Shown here one piece after another: positions 49,714-58,741 of a stretch of DNA of 64,000 bases (position 1 is its first letter; each line of letters opens with the position of its first letter). The notes beneath the pieces were generated by a model, which was not told the origin of the DNA, ran no database searches, and was given only the letters and a program-made list of their open reading frames with translations. Made by a program: the position numbers and the translations under genes. The stretch is from NCBI RefSeq assembly GCF_017311415.1, contig NZ_JAEKIS010000019.1, positions 1 to 64,000 on the forward strand, written 5' to 3'. The stretch is from Salipiger abyssi. Lineage in GTDB: Bacteria > Pseudomonadota > Alphaproteobacteria > Rhodobacterales > Rhodobacteraceae.

Positions 49714-50679
49714 TCAGACTTTGATATTCACGAGCATCCGCATGACGATGATGTTCAACGTCAGGAAGATCGCCACGAGGAAACAGGCGGGAATGAACCA
49801 GGGGTGATCCATCACCTCGTCGTAGTAATGCGGGTCGGTCAGCTGGATGATCAGCAGCACGGCGACCGGAAAGCCCGAGAGGAACTTGCCCGACCATTGC
49901 GCCTCGGCGGTGATCGCCTTCACCCTGCGGAACAGCCGGAAGCGCGAGCGGATCACCTTGGCGAGCCCGTCGAGGATCTCCGCCAGGTTGCCGCCCGATT
50001 GCTGCTGGATCGAGACCGCCACGGCGAGGAAGCGCAGATCCTGCATGTCCAGCCGCTCGGCCATATGCTTGAGGCTTTCACCGATGTCGCGGCCATAGGT
50101 GGATTCGTCGGAAATCACGCCGAACTCGGTGGCCAGCGGATCCTTGATCTCGCGCGAGACGACCGCGATGGCCGAGCTGAACGGGTGACCCACCCGCAAC
50201 GAGCGCACCATCAGTTCCACCGCGTCCGGAAGCTGTTCCTCGATCAGGGCAAGGCGTTTCTTGGCCTTGTGGTTGACCCACATGAACACGCCGCCGACGC
50301 CCATGCCGATCCCCATCACGAGGCGCACCGGCAGGCCGGCCTCGGTGCCGATGGTCAGGCCGAGAAAGGCAAAGACGCTGACACCCGCCATGATGCCGAT
50401 CAGCTGGTTCGGAGTGAAGGCGAGGGCCGCCTTCTGCGCCCGGTCGGCGAGCAGCGAATAAAGCGGGATGCCGCGGCTTTCCAGGTGCTGGTCCATCTCC
50501 TTGCGGAGCTTGGCAAGCACCTGCTCGCGGTTGACGTTCTTGTCCAGCATCTCCAGCCGGCGGTTCACCCGGCTGTTGAGGCTGATAGAGCGCCCGAATG
50601 CCACGAGATAGACACCCTCGACGAGAACGAGGACGCCGAGGAAGATCAGACCATAGATGATCAGTTCTGCGGACAGCAT
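49714..50679 (-). CDS. tadB: Tad pilus inner-membrane platform protein TadB
   Basis: A 321-residue GspF-like protein, paralogous to TadC. N-terminal membrane helix LIIYGLIFLGVLVLVEGVYL, T2SSF core EEQLPDAVELMVRSLRVGHP followed by FSSAIAVVSREI and QQQSGGNLAEILDGLAKVIR, then a C-terminal pair of helices. Starts three bases after the cpaF stop codon. Confidence 0.9.
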   Translation of the reverse strand: MLSAELIIYGLIFLGVLVLVEGVYLVAFGRSISLNSRVNRRLEMLDKNVNREQVLAKLRKEMDQHLESRGIPLYSLLADRAQKAALAFTPNQLIGIMAGVSVFAFLGLTIGTEAGLPVRLVMGIGMGVGGVFMWVNHKAKKRLALIEEQLPDAVELMVRSLRVGHPFSSAIAVVSREIKDPLATEFGVISDESTYGRDIGESLKHMAERLDMQDLRFLAVAVSIQQQSGGNLAEILDGLAKVIRSRFRLFRRVKAITAEAQWSGKFLSGFPVAVLLIIQLTDPHYYDEVMDHPWFIPACFLVAIFLTLNIIVMRMLVNIKV

Positions 50680-50682
50680 GGC

Positions 50683-52116
50683 TTACTCCGGGCGGAAGGG
50701 TTCGTAGACCGACGGCGGGATATCGTAACCCCACATCTTGAAGCGCTCCGAATAATGGCTGCGCACGCCGGTGGCGGTGAAATGGCCGATGATCTTGTTG
50801 TCGGGTGTCAGGCCGACGCGCTGGAAGCGGAACAGCTCCTGCATCGAGATCACGTCGCCCTCCATGCCGGTGATCTCGGTGATCGAGGTCATCCGGCGCG
50901 AGCCGTCCTGAAGGCGCGAGGCCTGCACGATGAGGTTCACGGCCGAGGAGATCTGGCTGCGCATCGCCTTGAGCGGCATTTCCACGCCGGACATGGCGAT
51001 CATGTTTTCCATCCGGCTGATGCCGTCGCGCGGGTTGTTGGCGTGGATGGTGGTCATCGAACCGTCATGGCCGGTATTCATGGCCTGAAGCATGTCGATC
51101 ACTTCCTCGCCTCGCGTCTCGCCGACGATAATGCGGTCGGGGCGCATCCGCAGCGCGTTCTTGAGACAGTCGCGCGGCGTGACCGCACCCTTGCCCTCGA
51201 CGTTTGGCGGACGGCTTTCCATCCGGCCCACATGGGTCTGCTGGAGCTGGAGTTCCGCAGTATCCTCGATGGTGAGGATGCGCTCGCTGTCGTCGATGAA
51301 GGAGGACAGCGCGTTGAGCGTGGTTGTCTTACCCGAACCGGTGCCGCCCGAAACGATCACGTTCAGGCGTGTGGCGACGGCGGCTTGCAGATATACCGCC
51401 ATCTCTTCGCTGAAAGCGCCGAAATTAATGAGGTCGTCGATCGACAGCTTGTCTTTTTTGAACTTCCGGATCGACACCAGCGAGCCATCCACCGCAATCG
51501 GCGGGACCATGGCGTTGAAACGCGAGCCGTCGGCGAGACGGGCGTCGACATAGGGGTTGGATTCGTCGACCCGCCGGCCCACAGCCGAGACGATCTTGTC
51601 GATGATGCGCATCAGGTGGCGCTCGTCCTTGAACACCACATCCGAGAGCGTCAGTTTCCCCGCGCGTTCGATAAAGATCTGATGCGGCCCGTTGACGAGA
51701 ATATCCGAGACGGTGTCGTCCTGAAGCAGCGTCTCAAGAGGGCCGAGCCCCTTGACCTCGTCATACAGTTCCTGGTTCAGCGTCGTGCGCTCTTCGCGGT
51801 TCAGAACGATGCTCTTGTCGTTCAGCGTCTCGGCGACGATGGCGCTGATTTCCTCGCGCAGCTCCTTCTCGCTGGCCTGGTCGATGGCCGCCAGGTTGAG
51901 GTTGTCGAGCAGTGCGCGGTGCAGTTCGAGCTTGATGTCGCCGAGCCGCTCCTTGCGCTTCTTTTCGCGGTCCTGCGGTTCGGCCTCGGCGGGCTTCTTT
52001 GCCATCGGCTTGCGCTGCGAAACCGGTTTTGGAGCTTTGGCCACGGGGGCCGGCCGGGGCGCTTCGGCGACCGGCGTGGCCTGCTTGACCGCGGTTTTTT
52101 TGTAACGTGAGAACAT
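50683..52116 (-). CDS. cpaF: Tad pilus secretion ATPase CpaF/TadA
   Basis: A 477-residue GspE-family hexameric ATPase that powers Flp assembly in the cytoplasm. After an Ala/Pro/Lys-rich N-terminal tail comes the T2SSE core: LLQDDTVSDILVNGPHQIFI, Walker A SGGTGSGKTTTLNALSSFID (about residue 257), Asp box TIEDTAELQLQQTHV, Walker B DRIIVGETRGEEVID and His box DGSMTTIHANNPRDGISRM. 15 bases after cpaE. Confidence 0.93.
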   Translation of the reverse strand: MFSRYKKTAVKQATPVAEAPRPAPVAKAPKPVSQRKPMAKKPAEAEPQDREKKRKERLGDIKLELHRALLDNLNLAAIDQASEKELREEISAIVAETLNDKSIVLNREERTTLNQELYDEVKGLGPLETLLQDDTVSDILVNGPHQIFIERAGKLTLSDVVFKDERHLMRIIDKIVSAVGRRVDESNPYVDARLADGSRFNAMVPPIAVDGSLVSIRKFKKDKLSIDDLINFGAFSEEMAVYLQAAVATRLNVIVSGGTGSGKTTTLNALSSFIDDSERILTIEDTAELQLQQTHVGRMESRPPNVEGKGAVTPRDCLKNALRMRPDRIIVGETRGEEVIDMLQAMNTGHDGSMTTIHANNPRDGISRMENMIAMSGVEMPLKAMRSQISSAVNLIVQASRLQDGSRRMTSITEITGMEGDVISMQELFRFQRVGLTPDNKIIGHFTATGVRSHYSERFKMWGYDIPPSVYEPFRPE

Positions 52117-52131
52117 GGATCAGGCTCCTTC

Positions 52132-53361
52132 TCAGGCGGCTTCCGCATCGGTCTGGCCGATGCTGTGAAGCTCTGCCGCCAGTTTGGCGATATCCTTGCG
52201 CAGCGGGTTCTTGGGCGCGCTGGCTGCCAGCGGCATGCCGTGATCGCCGGCCATGGCCACGGCCTTGCCGCCATCGGGCAGATGCACGTCGAGGCGGATG
52301 CCGAGGCTTTCGGCCATGCGCTTGGCGCGGCTCTTGCCCTGAAGATCGGTGAATTTCGGCGCCCGGTTGAGCACAAAGCGCAGCTTGTCGATCGGCAGTT
52401 CCTCGGCCTGGAGCGCGCGCTTGAGCCGCAGCGTGTTCTGGGCCGAGCGCATGTCGAGTTCGAGGAGGGCGAAATAGACCTGTGCTTCAAGCAGCACGGT
52501 CTCTGTCCATTGCACCAGGGTGCCCGGCATGTCGACGACGACGTAGTCGAAATGCTCGCGGGCCACGTCGAGCAGGGCTTTCACTTCCTCTGGGGTGATC
52601 ATGTCGAGCGGGATCACATCCGCCGGCGATGTCAGAACCTGAAGCTTGTCCTCAAAGGTCACCAGCGCCTGGCCGAAGCTGTCGCCGTCCATTGCGTCGA
52701 TATCGCTCAGCAGTTCCAGCACCGCTTCGCGGCGCGGCAAATCGAGATAGGTGGCGACCGAGCCGAATTGCAGCCCGAAATCGAGCAGGCAGACGCGCGG
52801 CGCGTGGTCCTTGCTGATTGTGGCGAGCTCCCATGCGAGGTTGACCGCGAATGTGGTCGCGCCGCATCCGCCGCACATGCCCTGTGCGGCGATCAACACA
52901 CCGTCGCCGCCGCCCGACAGCTGCACACCCTCGCGCGCCTGAGCCGCCGTCGGCCGCTGGCGCAGCCGCTCGACCGCGGCTGCCAGCTCGCCCTCGGGAA
53001 GCGGGTAGGGGACAAATTCGTCGGCGCCGCCGCGCAGCAGCTGGTGAAGTGCCGCCGGGGTCACATCCTCGGCGATCAGGACGACCTTCACATTGCGCTG
53101 CTTGGCGGCGGCGATCACCTCCGACAGCAGGCCAAGCTCGTCCTCATCCTCTTCGTCGATGGCAAGGGCAACGAATTCAATGCCTTGAGCGTCGGGCTGG
53201 CGCAGAAAGGCCAGCGCCTCGCCAAAGCCGAGATCGCCCCAGCCTTCGCCAAGCATGTCTTCCATATCCTCGATGAGAAGATCGAAATCCTGCACGTTCC
53301 GGCTGATCGTGCAGGCGACGATCGGGCTTGGATCGCTTTGCAGCGCAGTACTACTCGTCAT
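52132..53361 (-). CDS. cpaE: Tad pilus localisation protein CpaE/TadZ
   Basis: A 409-residue protein: an N-terminal receiver-like domain without an obvious phospho-Asp, then a MinD/ParA-like ATPase domain. The Walker A site is degenerate (GMCGGCGATTFAVNLAWELA), lacking the usual lysine, as noted for some TadZ proteins. LCLLDFGLQFGS-type and YVVVDMPGTLVQWTETVLLE segments follow. It places the pilus machine at the cell pole in relatives. 207 bases without a gene separate it from the OmpA gene, so it probably has its own promoter. Confidence 0.87.
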   Translation of the reverse strand: MTSSTALQSDPSPIVACTISRNVQDFDLLIEDMEDMLGEGWGDLGFGEALAFLRQPDAQGIEFVALAIDEEDEDELGLLSEVIAAAKQRNVKVVLIAEDVTPAALHQLLRGGADEFVPYPLPEGELAAAVERLRQRPTAAQAREGVQLSGGGDGVLIAAQGMCGGCGATTFAVNLAWELATISKDHAPRVCLLDFGLQFGSVATYLDLPRREAVLELLSDIDAMDGDSFGQALVTFEDKLQVLTSPADVIPLDMITPEEVKALLDVAREHFDYVVVDMPGTLVQWTETVLLEAQVYFALLELDMRSAQNTLRLKRALQAEELPIDKLRFVLNRAPKFTDLQGKSRAKRMAESLGIRLDVHLPDGGKAVAMAGDHGMPLAASAPKNPLRKDIAKLAAELHSIGQTDAEAA

Positions 53362-53568
53362 TGCCTCTCATCCTTTACCTTTTAGGGCGGTCCCGGACGG
53401 CAAAGGTAAAGGCAGTCGAATAGGCTTTTACCCGCTTCCAGGGCCCTTGCTCCGAGTCGCCCCGGCGCAATTCTCCCTTCTCGGGTAAGATCCTTTAAAA
53501 TGTGGGCAACATTTGGGCCGAAAAACCGTAATTGTACGGTATTGCCGGACGATATCAGTGCGGCGCGA
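53362..53568. other. Intergenic region between cpaE and the OmpA-like gene
   Basis: 207 bp, lower in G+C than its surroundings. It contains ACCGTA-ATTG-TACGGT (53525-53540), 29 bases after the OmpA stop on the minus strand, a possible terminator without T-run. The cpaE promoter should lie near 53380-53520; none is clear. Confidence 0.4.
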
Positions 53569-54252
53569 CTAGGAGTCGTCGCCGCCCCCGCCGGTGCCCG
53601 AAAGCGTGCTCGCTTGGGTGGCGCTGCGAACATATTCGCGATAAATCACCTCGGCATATTTGCCGTCGAGCACGTTGGGATGGCCTTTCACGAAGCCAGA
53701 CACCTCGGTTACCGTGCGCCGGTTACGCCGTTCGCGCCCCTGGGTCACAATGAGCGGCTGCGATTCGCCGTAGGACACCACCGCTTCGAGCCGCGAACGC
53801 GAAATGCCCTGGCTGGCGAGATAGGCCACCGCAGCCTGAGCCCGGGCCATGCCCAGTCGCTTGTTGTAGCTGTCGGAGCCGACCAGATCGGTATGGCCAT
53901 AGACGCGGAATCGCACTTCGGGGAACTGGCGGATCCAGTTGGCCTGTTCACGCAGCGTGTTGCGCGCGCCGACATCGAGCTGGGCGCTGTTGAAGGCGAA
54001 ATTCACCATCGTCGGCACTTCCTGCGCGAAGCGCTTGCCGAGATCGAAGACATAGGCCTTTTCGCCGTTCATGATCTGGGTGTTGTTCATCGTGGCATTG
54101 CCGAAATCGCCGTTGTCAGCGACCGAGCCCGCCTCCTCGAAGAACTGGTTCCGCACCGGATCGGCGCCAGGGCCGCCGCAGGCCGCAAGGAGCCCAAGGC
54201 CAAGCCCGGCCACGCTATACCTGATCATTCTGCTGCGCCCCCGCATCGTCAT
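53569..54252 (-). CDS. OmpA-family lipoprotein of the Tad locus
   Basis: A 227-residue outer-membrane lipoprotein: lipobox GLGLLAACG, then an OmpA-like peptidoglycan-binding domain (VNFAFNSAQLDVGARNTLRE, VYGHTDLVGSDSYNKRLGMA, RAQAAVAYLASQGISRSRLE). It takes the place that CpaD occupies in Caulobacter, presumably anchoring the secretin to the cell wall. ATG 54252 overlaps the cpaC stop by one base; ATG 54228 would give a more standard signal peptide. The C-terminus is a short Ser/Gly/Asp tail. Confidence 0.82.
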   Translation of the reverse strand: MTMRGRSRMIRYSVAGLGLGLLAACGGPGADPVRNQFFEEAGSVADNGDFGNATMNNTQIMNGEKAYVFDLGKRFAQEVPTMVNFAFNSAQLDVGARNTLREQANWIRQFPEVRFRVYGHTDLVGSDSYNKRLGMARAQAAVAYLASQGISRSRLEAVVSYGESQPLIVTQGRERRNRRTVTEVSGFVKGHPNVLDGKYAEVIYREYVRSATQASTLSGTGGGGDDS

Positions 54253-55670
54253 CAGTCCATCACATAGCCATAAGAGCCGGTGAAATCCTGCTTGGCAACC
54301 TCTGCCGCGCCGCCGGATGTCGGGCTTCTTTCGTCGGATGCGGTGCGACCGAACAGGAACAGGTCTTTTTCGGTCGGCGGCCGCACGCGGTCGGTCGGCA
54401 GGGCCAGCGCCTCGCCCCGGGTCGGGGTGACGAGATGCGGTGTGACGATGATCACAAGCTCTGACTGTTCGCGCTGATACTCGGCGCTGCGGAACAGTGC
54501 GCCCAGAACCGGGATGTCGCCGAGCCACGGCACCTGGCCGTTGAGATCACGGAAATCGTCCTGAAGCAGGCCGGCGATGGCAAAGCTCTCGCCGTCACGC
54601 ATCTCGACCGTTGTCGAAACCTCGCGGCGACGGAAGGCGTCGACGCTGAGCGAGTCGAGCACCACGCCGTTGGCGCTGTCGATCGAGGACACCGCGCCGA
54701 TGAGCTCCAGATTGATCAGGTCGCCATCGACGACGCGCGGGATAAAGTTCAGCTCGACGCCGAAGGGTTTGTACTCGATCGTCACCACACCATCGCCCTG
54801 CGACACCGGAATAGGGTATTCGCCGCCGGCGAGGAATTTCGCCTCCTGCCCCGAAAGAGCGGTCAGGTTGGGTTCGGCCAGAGTGCGGGAAACACCTTTG
54901 CTTTCAAGGGCTTCCAGAAGAATTCCCACTTCGAGCCCGCCGGCGTCAAAGCCGAGGAGCAGGGCGCCCTGATCGTCGCCGCTGACCTCGACCGGACTGC
55001 CGAGCCCGTTATTGCCGCTCAGCCAGGTGCCGGTTTCGGTGGCGAGATCGACGTCATCGCCGAAGATCGTGCCGCCAAGCGCCAGCGACGAGCGCAGCGC
55101 CTTGGATACCGAGCGCTGCATCTCCGCGAAGCGCACCTTCAGCATCACCTGCTGGACGCCGCCCACGGTCATCAGATTCGAAACCCGTTCGGGCGCGTAG
55201 CGCTGGGCGAGATCGAGGGCCCGTTGAAGCTTTTGCGCGCTCGACACGGTGCCGGACAGGACGATGCCGTCATTCGCGGTGCGCACTTCGATTGTCTCGT
55301 TGGGCAGGATCTGGCGCAGGCGTTCCTTGAATTCGGTCACATCGGCGGCGACGCGCACGTCCACATTGGTGATCAGCTGGCCATTCGCGTCGAAAATCGA
55401 AAGCGTCGTCGTCCCGGGCGTTTTGCCCAGCACATAGATGGTGCGGTCGGACAGCGACGAGATATCAGCGATGTTGGGGTTGGCGATAGACAGTTCCGCG
55501 AAAGGCGATCCGCTCTCGACAACCACCGCGCGGTTCATCGGCACGCTCAGAACGCTTTCGGTGCCGGTTCGGACAACTCGCAGGTTTTCCGCCTGAGCGG
55601 GGAGGGCGAGCGGGCTCGCCACCAGAGTCAGCCCGCAAAGGGCCGCCTTGAGAAACTTGTCAATTGTCAT
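54252..55670 (-). CDS. cpaC: Tad pilus outer-membrane secretin CpaC/RcpA
   Basis: A 472-residue secretin with signal peptide (LKAALCGLTLVASPLALPAQ, cleavage before AENL). N-terminal BON-like domain (SIANPNIADISSLSDRTIYV), then the secretin core with GGVQQVMLKVRFAEMQRSVS, GQEAKFLAGGEYPIPVSQGD, FGVELNFIPRVVDGDLINLE and VPWLGDIPVLGALFRSAEYQ. It forms the outer-membrane pore of the pilus. ATG 55670 was chosen over the frame to 55763, which lacks a leader. 208 bases with a hairpin separate it from cpaB. Confidence 0.92.
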   Translation of the reverse strand: MTIDKFLKAALCGLTLVASPLALPAQAENLRVVRTGTESVLSVPMNRAVVVESGSPFAELSIANPNIADISSLSDRTIYVLGKTPGTTTLSIFDANGQLITNVDVRVAADVTEFKERLRQILPNETIEVRTANDGIVLSGTVSSAQKLQRALDLAQRYAPERVSNLMTVGGVQQVMLKVRFAEMQRSVSKALRSSLALGGTIFGDDVDLATETGTWLSGNNGLGSPVEVSGDDQGALLLGFDAGGLEVGILLEALESKGVSRTLAEPNLTALSGQEAKFLAGGEYPIPVSQGDGVVTIEYKPFGVELNFIPRVVDGDLINLELIGAVSSIDSANGVVLDSLSVDAFRRREVSTTVEMRDGESFAIAGLLQDDFRDLNGQVPWLGDIPVLGALFRSAEYQREQSELVIIVTPHLVTPTRGEALALPTDRVRPPTEKDLFLFGRTASDERSPTSGGAAEVAKQDFTGSYGYVMD

Positions 55671-55830
55671 GTGACCTGCCTTTCGATCACGCCTCGGAAG
55701 CAGGTCTTGGCGCCTGCATTTCCCGCGACTTTGCGTCAGTTTCGGTTTTTTTGCAAGAATCAAAGGCTTCGGCGCCGTCCCTTATGTGGGTATCTCGCAA
55801 CATGCTGCGTTGCAGAGCTGGCGGCAGCGC

Positions 55831-55854
55831 GCGAGGCGCCGTTGGGCGCCTCGC
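55831..55854 (-). promoter_or_regulatory. Hairpin between cpaB and cpaC
   Basis: GCGAGGCGCC-GTTG-GGCGCCTCGC, a perfect 10-bp stem 24 bases after the cpaB stop. Without a T-run it is more likely an mRNA-stability element or partial terminator. Confidence 0.55.
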
Positions 55855-55878
55855 GTTCAAGTGTCTGAATTCGTTAAC

Positions 55879-56736
55879 TCAGTTTGTGCAGGGGATCGGG
55901 ATCTCGACGACCTCGGACCCGCGCCGCACACGGGTGGTGCAAACCTCTGCGGCCTGCCTCTGGGCCTGCTGTTCGATCTCTCCGAGCCCCAGCAGCGAAC
56001 GCTGATCCACCTCGATGACATCGGCCACCGTCTCGTCATTGGTTCCCATCAGCGAGAGCGACAGCCGGCCGGTGCTCTGCGCCTGCGCCAGCCCAGCCAC
56101 CTGTTGCGGGCTGATTGCCACGGTCACGGTGCGCGCGATCGACGCGTTGGCACTGTCTGCGACGGCCGTCTGGTCGATGGCGATGAGGCGGATGCCGGTT
56201 TCGATCAGACGGGTGACATCGCCGCGCGGCAGGTTGGGGTCGCCGCCGGGCATGCGGCCCGTCCAGTAGATATCGACACGGTCTCCGGGGCGCAGAAACC
56301 CCGACACACCCGAGGTCACATCGACCTTGATGGCAAAGGCACGTTCTCCGGTTTTCAAGCGCGAGGTCAGACCGGCATCGCCGCCGGGTTCGCTCACGCG
56401 CGTGTTCAGTACCGCGTCGAACTTGTCCATGGCATGCAGAACCACGCGCGGTTCGTCGCCGTCGGAGAAAAGCGGGCTTTTCTCATCGAAAATACCCGCA
56501 GGCATGATCTCCGTCGGCCACGGCGCAAGGCGCACATCTTCTTCGGTGATCACTTCGCCGTATTTCAACGCGCGGGTCGCCACATAGATCGGATGGGTCG
56601 GTACTGCTTTCACAGCCTTCTGACGCTCGTGCTGGAGCGCGTTCTGATATGCGCCAAACTGCTTTTGCGCCAGATGAACGGCAAAGCCGGCAAGGCCCAG
56701 GCCCGCGATCAGCACAAGTCCGAATACCAGTCGCAT
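55879..56736 (-). CDS. cpaB: Flp pilus assembly protein CpaB/RcpC
   Basis: A 285-residue protein anchored by an N-terminal helix (LVFGLVLIAGLGLAGFAVHL) with a periplasmic SAF domain (ATRALKYGEVITEEDVRLAP) and an RcpC C-terminal domain (FLRPGDRVDIYWTG, VTVAISPQQVAGLAQAQSTG). It is thought to work with the secretin in the periplasm. ATG 56736 follows GAGAGGT; the upstream extension to 56775 is not needed. A further 218 bases with a terminator separate it from the pilin genes. Confidence 0.88.
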   Translation of the reverse strand: MRLVFGLVLIAGLGLAGFAVHLAQKQFGAYQNALQHERQKAVKAVPTHPIYVATRALKYGEVITEEDVRLAPWPTEIMPAGIFDEKSPLFSDGDEPRVVLHAMDKFDAVLNTRVSEPGGDAGLTSRLKTGERAFAIKVDVTSGVSGFLRPGDRVDIYWTGRMPGGDPNLPRGDVTRLIETGIRLIAIDQTAVADSANASIARTVTVAISPQQVAGLAQAQSTGRLSLSLMGTNDETVADVIEVDQRSLLGLGEIEQQAQRQAAEVCTTRVRRGSEVVEIPIPCTN

Positions 56737-56897
56737 AATTCTACCTCTCGGGTTTCGCCTTGGGATGCGCGCCATCGTTTACGAAGCGCGGTCAATTCCC
56801 TGACTAGTCGATGATTATGGCCATAAGTGGGCCGCCGCGTAGCGGTTTCTGGGCGAGCGCGGTGGCTTGCCTGTCGACGGTCCGGCCGGTCCCAGAA

Positions 56898-56935
56898 CGC
56901 AAAAGGCCGCTTCGAATTCGAAGCGGGCCTTTTGC
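56898..56935 (-). terminator. Terminator after the pilin genes
   Basis: CGCAAAAGGCC-(G)CGCTTCGAATTCGAAGCG-GGCCTTTTGCG: a long, nearly perfect palindrome with A/T tracts on both sides, 20 bases after the second pilin gene. It would keep pilin transcripts largely separate from cpaB. The rest of 56737-56897 has no gene. Confidence 0.75.
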
Positions 56936-56954
56936 GATTCATTGCTCAGCAGGG

Positions 56955-57161
56955 CTATTCGGGCGTTTCTTCGGTGGGGAACAGGCGCGCCTGTTCTTGT
57001 GCCATTGCCCCTCCGGCGGCCTCATCCATCGCCGCACTGTTGTCGCGGATCTGGTAAAAGGAGATCGCCGACATTACGACCACCGACGCGGTCAGGATAA
57101 CCCAGTCGACGGTCACGGCGCCGGACTCATTCTGGAAAAAAGTTCTCAGCATCCGAAGCAT
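56955..57161 (-). CDS. Flp-type pilin, second copy
   Basis: A 68-residue prepilin. A charged leader ends NESG, followed by the hydrophobic AVTVDWVILTASVVVMSAIS stretch. The presumed cleavage is after Gly, giving Ala+1 and Asp+5 where classical Flp pilins have Glu+5. The C-terminal part is acidic (AMAQEQARLFPTEETPE). Similar to the pilin at 57267 in the first half but divergent after the helix, so it may be a minor or alternative subunit. AGGGTCTGGAAATGCTTCGG precedes the ATG. Confidence 0.82.
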   Translation of the reverse strand: MLRMLRTFFQNESGAVTVDWVILTASVVVMSAISFYQIRDNSAAMDEAAGGAMAQEQARLFPTEETPE

Positions 57162-57217
57162 TTCCAGACCCTCAATACCGAACCGGTCACATTTCGTCTT
57201 GTCTGTTCAGCGGGTTC

Positions 57218-57247
57218 CCGCCGGACCGGTTCGAGCCGGTCCGGCGG
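57218..57247 (-). promoter_or_regulatory. Hairpin between the two pilin genes
   Basis: CCGCCGGACCGG-6-CCGGTCCGGCGG, a perfect 12-bp stem 19 bases after the first pilin stop. No T-run. It probably stabilises the major pilin mRNA and lowers expression of the genes behind it. Confidence 0.65.
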
Positions 57248-57266
57248 TGAAAATGACGGCTGTCTA

Positions 57267-57476
57267 TCAGTCCGGTGCGGTGTAGTCGGTGCCGAACAGC
57301 GTGGTGCCTTCGCCCTGGATGGCAGTGCCGGCGGCGGAGATCATGGCGTCCGAGTTGTCGGAAATGGTGGTGTAGGCGCCGATCGCCATTGCGACCACGG
57401 CTGCGGTCAGCACGACCCAGTCAACCGTCACAGCACCGTCTTCGTCGTTGCGGAAGTTTTTGATGAAATTCAGCAT
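57267..57476 (-). CDS. Flp-type pilin (probable major subunit)
   Basis: A 69-residue prepilin: leader with NFIKNFRNDEDG, then AVTVDWVVLTAAVVAMAIGA, then a polar tail ending FGTDYTAPD. The segment after Gly is the pilin helix; Asp stands at +5 and Trp at +6 instead of the Glu-Tyr of Caulobacter or Aggregatibacter Flp. AGAGAGAC precedes the ATG. First gene of the Tad locus, preceded by a 360-bp A+T-rich region, and followed by an mRNA-stabilising hairpin, both fitting high expression. Confidence 0.87.
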   Translation of the reverse strand: MLNFIKNFRNDEDGAVTVDWVVLTAAVVAMAIGAYTTISDNSDAMISAAGTAIQGEGTTLFGTDYTAPD

Positions 57477-57836
57477 GTCTCTCTCCGTAGGTAAGATATT
57501 GTCTTCTGTTGCTCACATCACCGCGTCGGACCGTTGTCTGGGCCTCTCTCATTGCCCCGTCCCGCTGCGGTATGAGGAGATATAGCCCCCGGAATCAGGC
57601 AGGAATTGGGCACAATTGGTTTGATTTTGTAGTTTGACGGGAATTTTGCCGGGGGGCGAGGTAAGTCATTGAAATGTAAAGTTTTAAAAATCTATTTTCC
57701 TGAATATTAGTAGTTCGCGCGTTGTTTTCCGGCGAAAATGGCACGGCACTGCATCGATTATGTCAACGATGTTGGCCCAAAGCGGCCTTTGTGTCAGACT
57801 GGTCGCAAAGAGAACAGACCAGAGGCAGGTCGAGCG
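57477..57836. other. Divergent regulatory region between the pilin and transglycosylase genes
   Basis: 360 bp without a convincing gene. The part 57661-57720 is markedly A+T-rich for this genome. Promoters for the pilin operon (minus) and the transglycosylase (plus) must lie here. CCCAATTC/CAATTG-type words near 57600-57620 form a small inverted repeat (AATTG-GGCA-CAATT). No sigma-54 or known operator was recognised. Confidence 0.4.
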
Positions 57837-58655
57837 ATGTTCCGAACCATGGGTCTGATGGCGCTAGTGGCCGTCTTCTGCGCCGGTGTGCTGCCGGCGG
57901 ACTCTCCGCCGCCTTTTCCGGAGTTTTCCGCCAAGCGCGTGAAACCGCCGAAACCGGGCGCCAAAAAGCGGGTCACGGTACAGATCGCGCCGGTTTCAGG
58001 AACGAAACCGGCGGCGCCGGTCGCGGAGAACGCCGCGCCCTCCGGTCGCGCCGGCGGGGAGGGCTCGTTCCCGTGGTTCTGGGAAACGGTCTCCCCGACG
58101 CTGGCGGCGAGCGGGCCGGGGCGGCTGGAACCGGCGTTGGTCAAGCTTTCTGCGCCGCCGCAGGGCCGCGGCGTGGCGGCGCCGCGGCTTCAGGATCTCC
58201 AGGGGCTGGCGCAGGCGCATGGCATTGAACTGCTGAAATCCACCGTGGGCACCCGCGTCTCGCCGGCGCTCGCTCTGGCGGTGATGTCGGTAGAATCGGG
58301 CGGGCGCGCCGATGCGGTGAGCGGTGCCGGCGCGCAGGGGCTGATGCAGCTGATGCCGGCCACCGCCAAACGCTTCGGCGTGCAGGATGCCTTCGACCCG
58401 GCGGACAATATCCGCGGCGGCGTGGCCTTTCTCGACTTCCTGATGCAGACCTTCGACGGCGACCCGATCCTGGTGCTGGCCGGCTACAATGCCGGCGAGA
58501 ATTCGATCCCCAAACACGACGGTGTGCCGCTCTATGCGGAAACCCGCGATTACGTGCCCAAGGTGCTGGCCGCCTTCAGCGTGGCGCGGGGCCTCTGCCT
58601 GACCCCGCCGCAGCTGATCTCCGACGGCTGCGTGTTCCGCCTCGCCGCGAACTGA
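57837..58655 (+). CDS. Lytic transglycosylase (SLT domain)
   Basis: A 272-residue exported protein. Signal peptide (MALVAVFCAGVLPAD), a Pro/Lys-rich linker, then an SLT domain with catalytic Glu in LAVMSVESGGRADAVS, GAQGLMQLMPATAKRFGV, the insert DPADNIRGGVAFLDFLM and LAGYNAGENSI. It would open peptidoglycan; being divergent from the pilin genes it may make room for the Tad machine. ATG 57837 follows GAGGCAGG; the frame upstream to 57738 lacks a start signal. Confidence 0.88.
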   Translation: MFRTMGLMALVAVFCAGVLPADSPPPFPEFSAKRVKPPKPGAKKRVTVQIAPVSGTKPAAPVAENAAPSGRAGGEGSFPWFWETVSPTLAASGPGRLEPALVKLSAPPQGRGVAAPRLQDLQGLAQAHGIELLKSTVGTRVSPALALAVMSVESGGRADAVSGAGAQGLMQLMPATAKRFGVQDAFDPADNIRGGVAFLDFLMQTFDGDPILVLAGYNAGENSIPKHDGVPLYAETRDYVPKVLAAFSVARGLCLTPPQLISDGCVFRLAAN

Positions 58656-58741
58656 CCGGTGCGCGCGCCCGGGCTTTCATCTTTCGATAAATACTCCAGC
58701 GCCCTCTCCATCCCGGCAGGACGTCCGGGCAGCGGCGCCGG

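Noticed and set aside
49420-52110. 896-codon plus-strand open frame across tadC, tadB and cpaF
   Set aside because: Antisense shadow in G+C-rich coding DNA; cpaF and tadBC are certain on the other strand.
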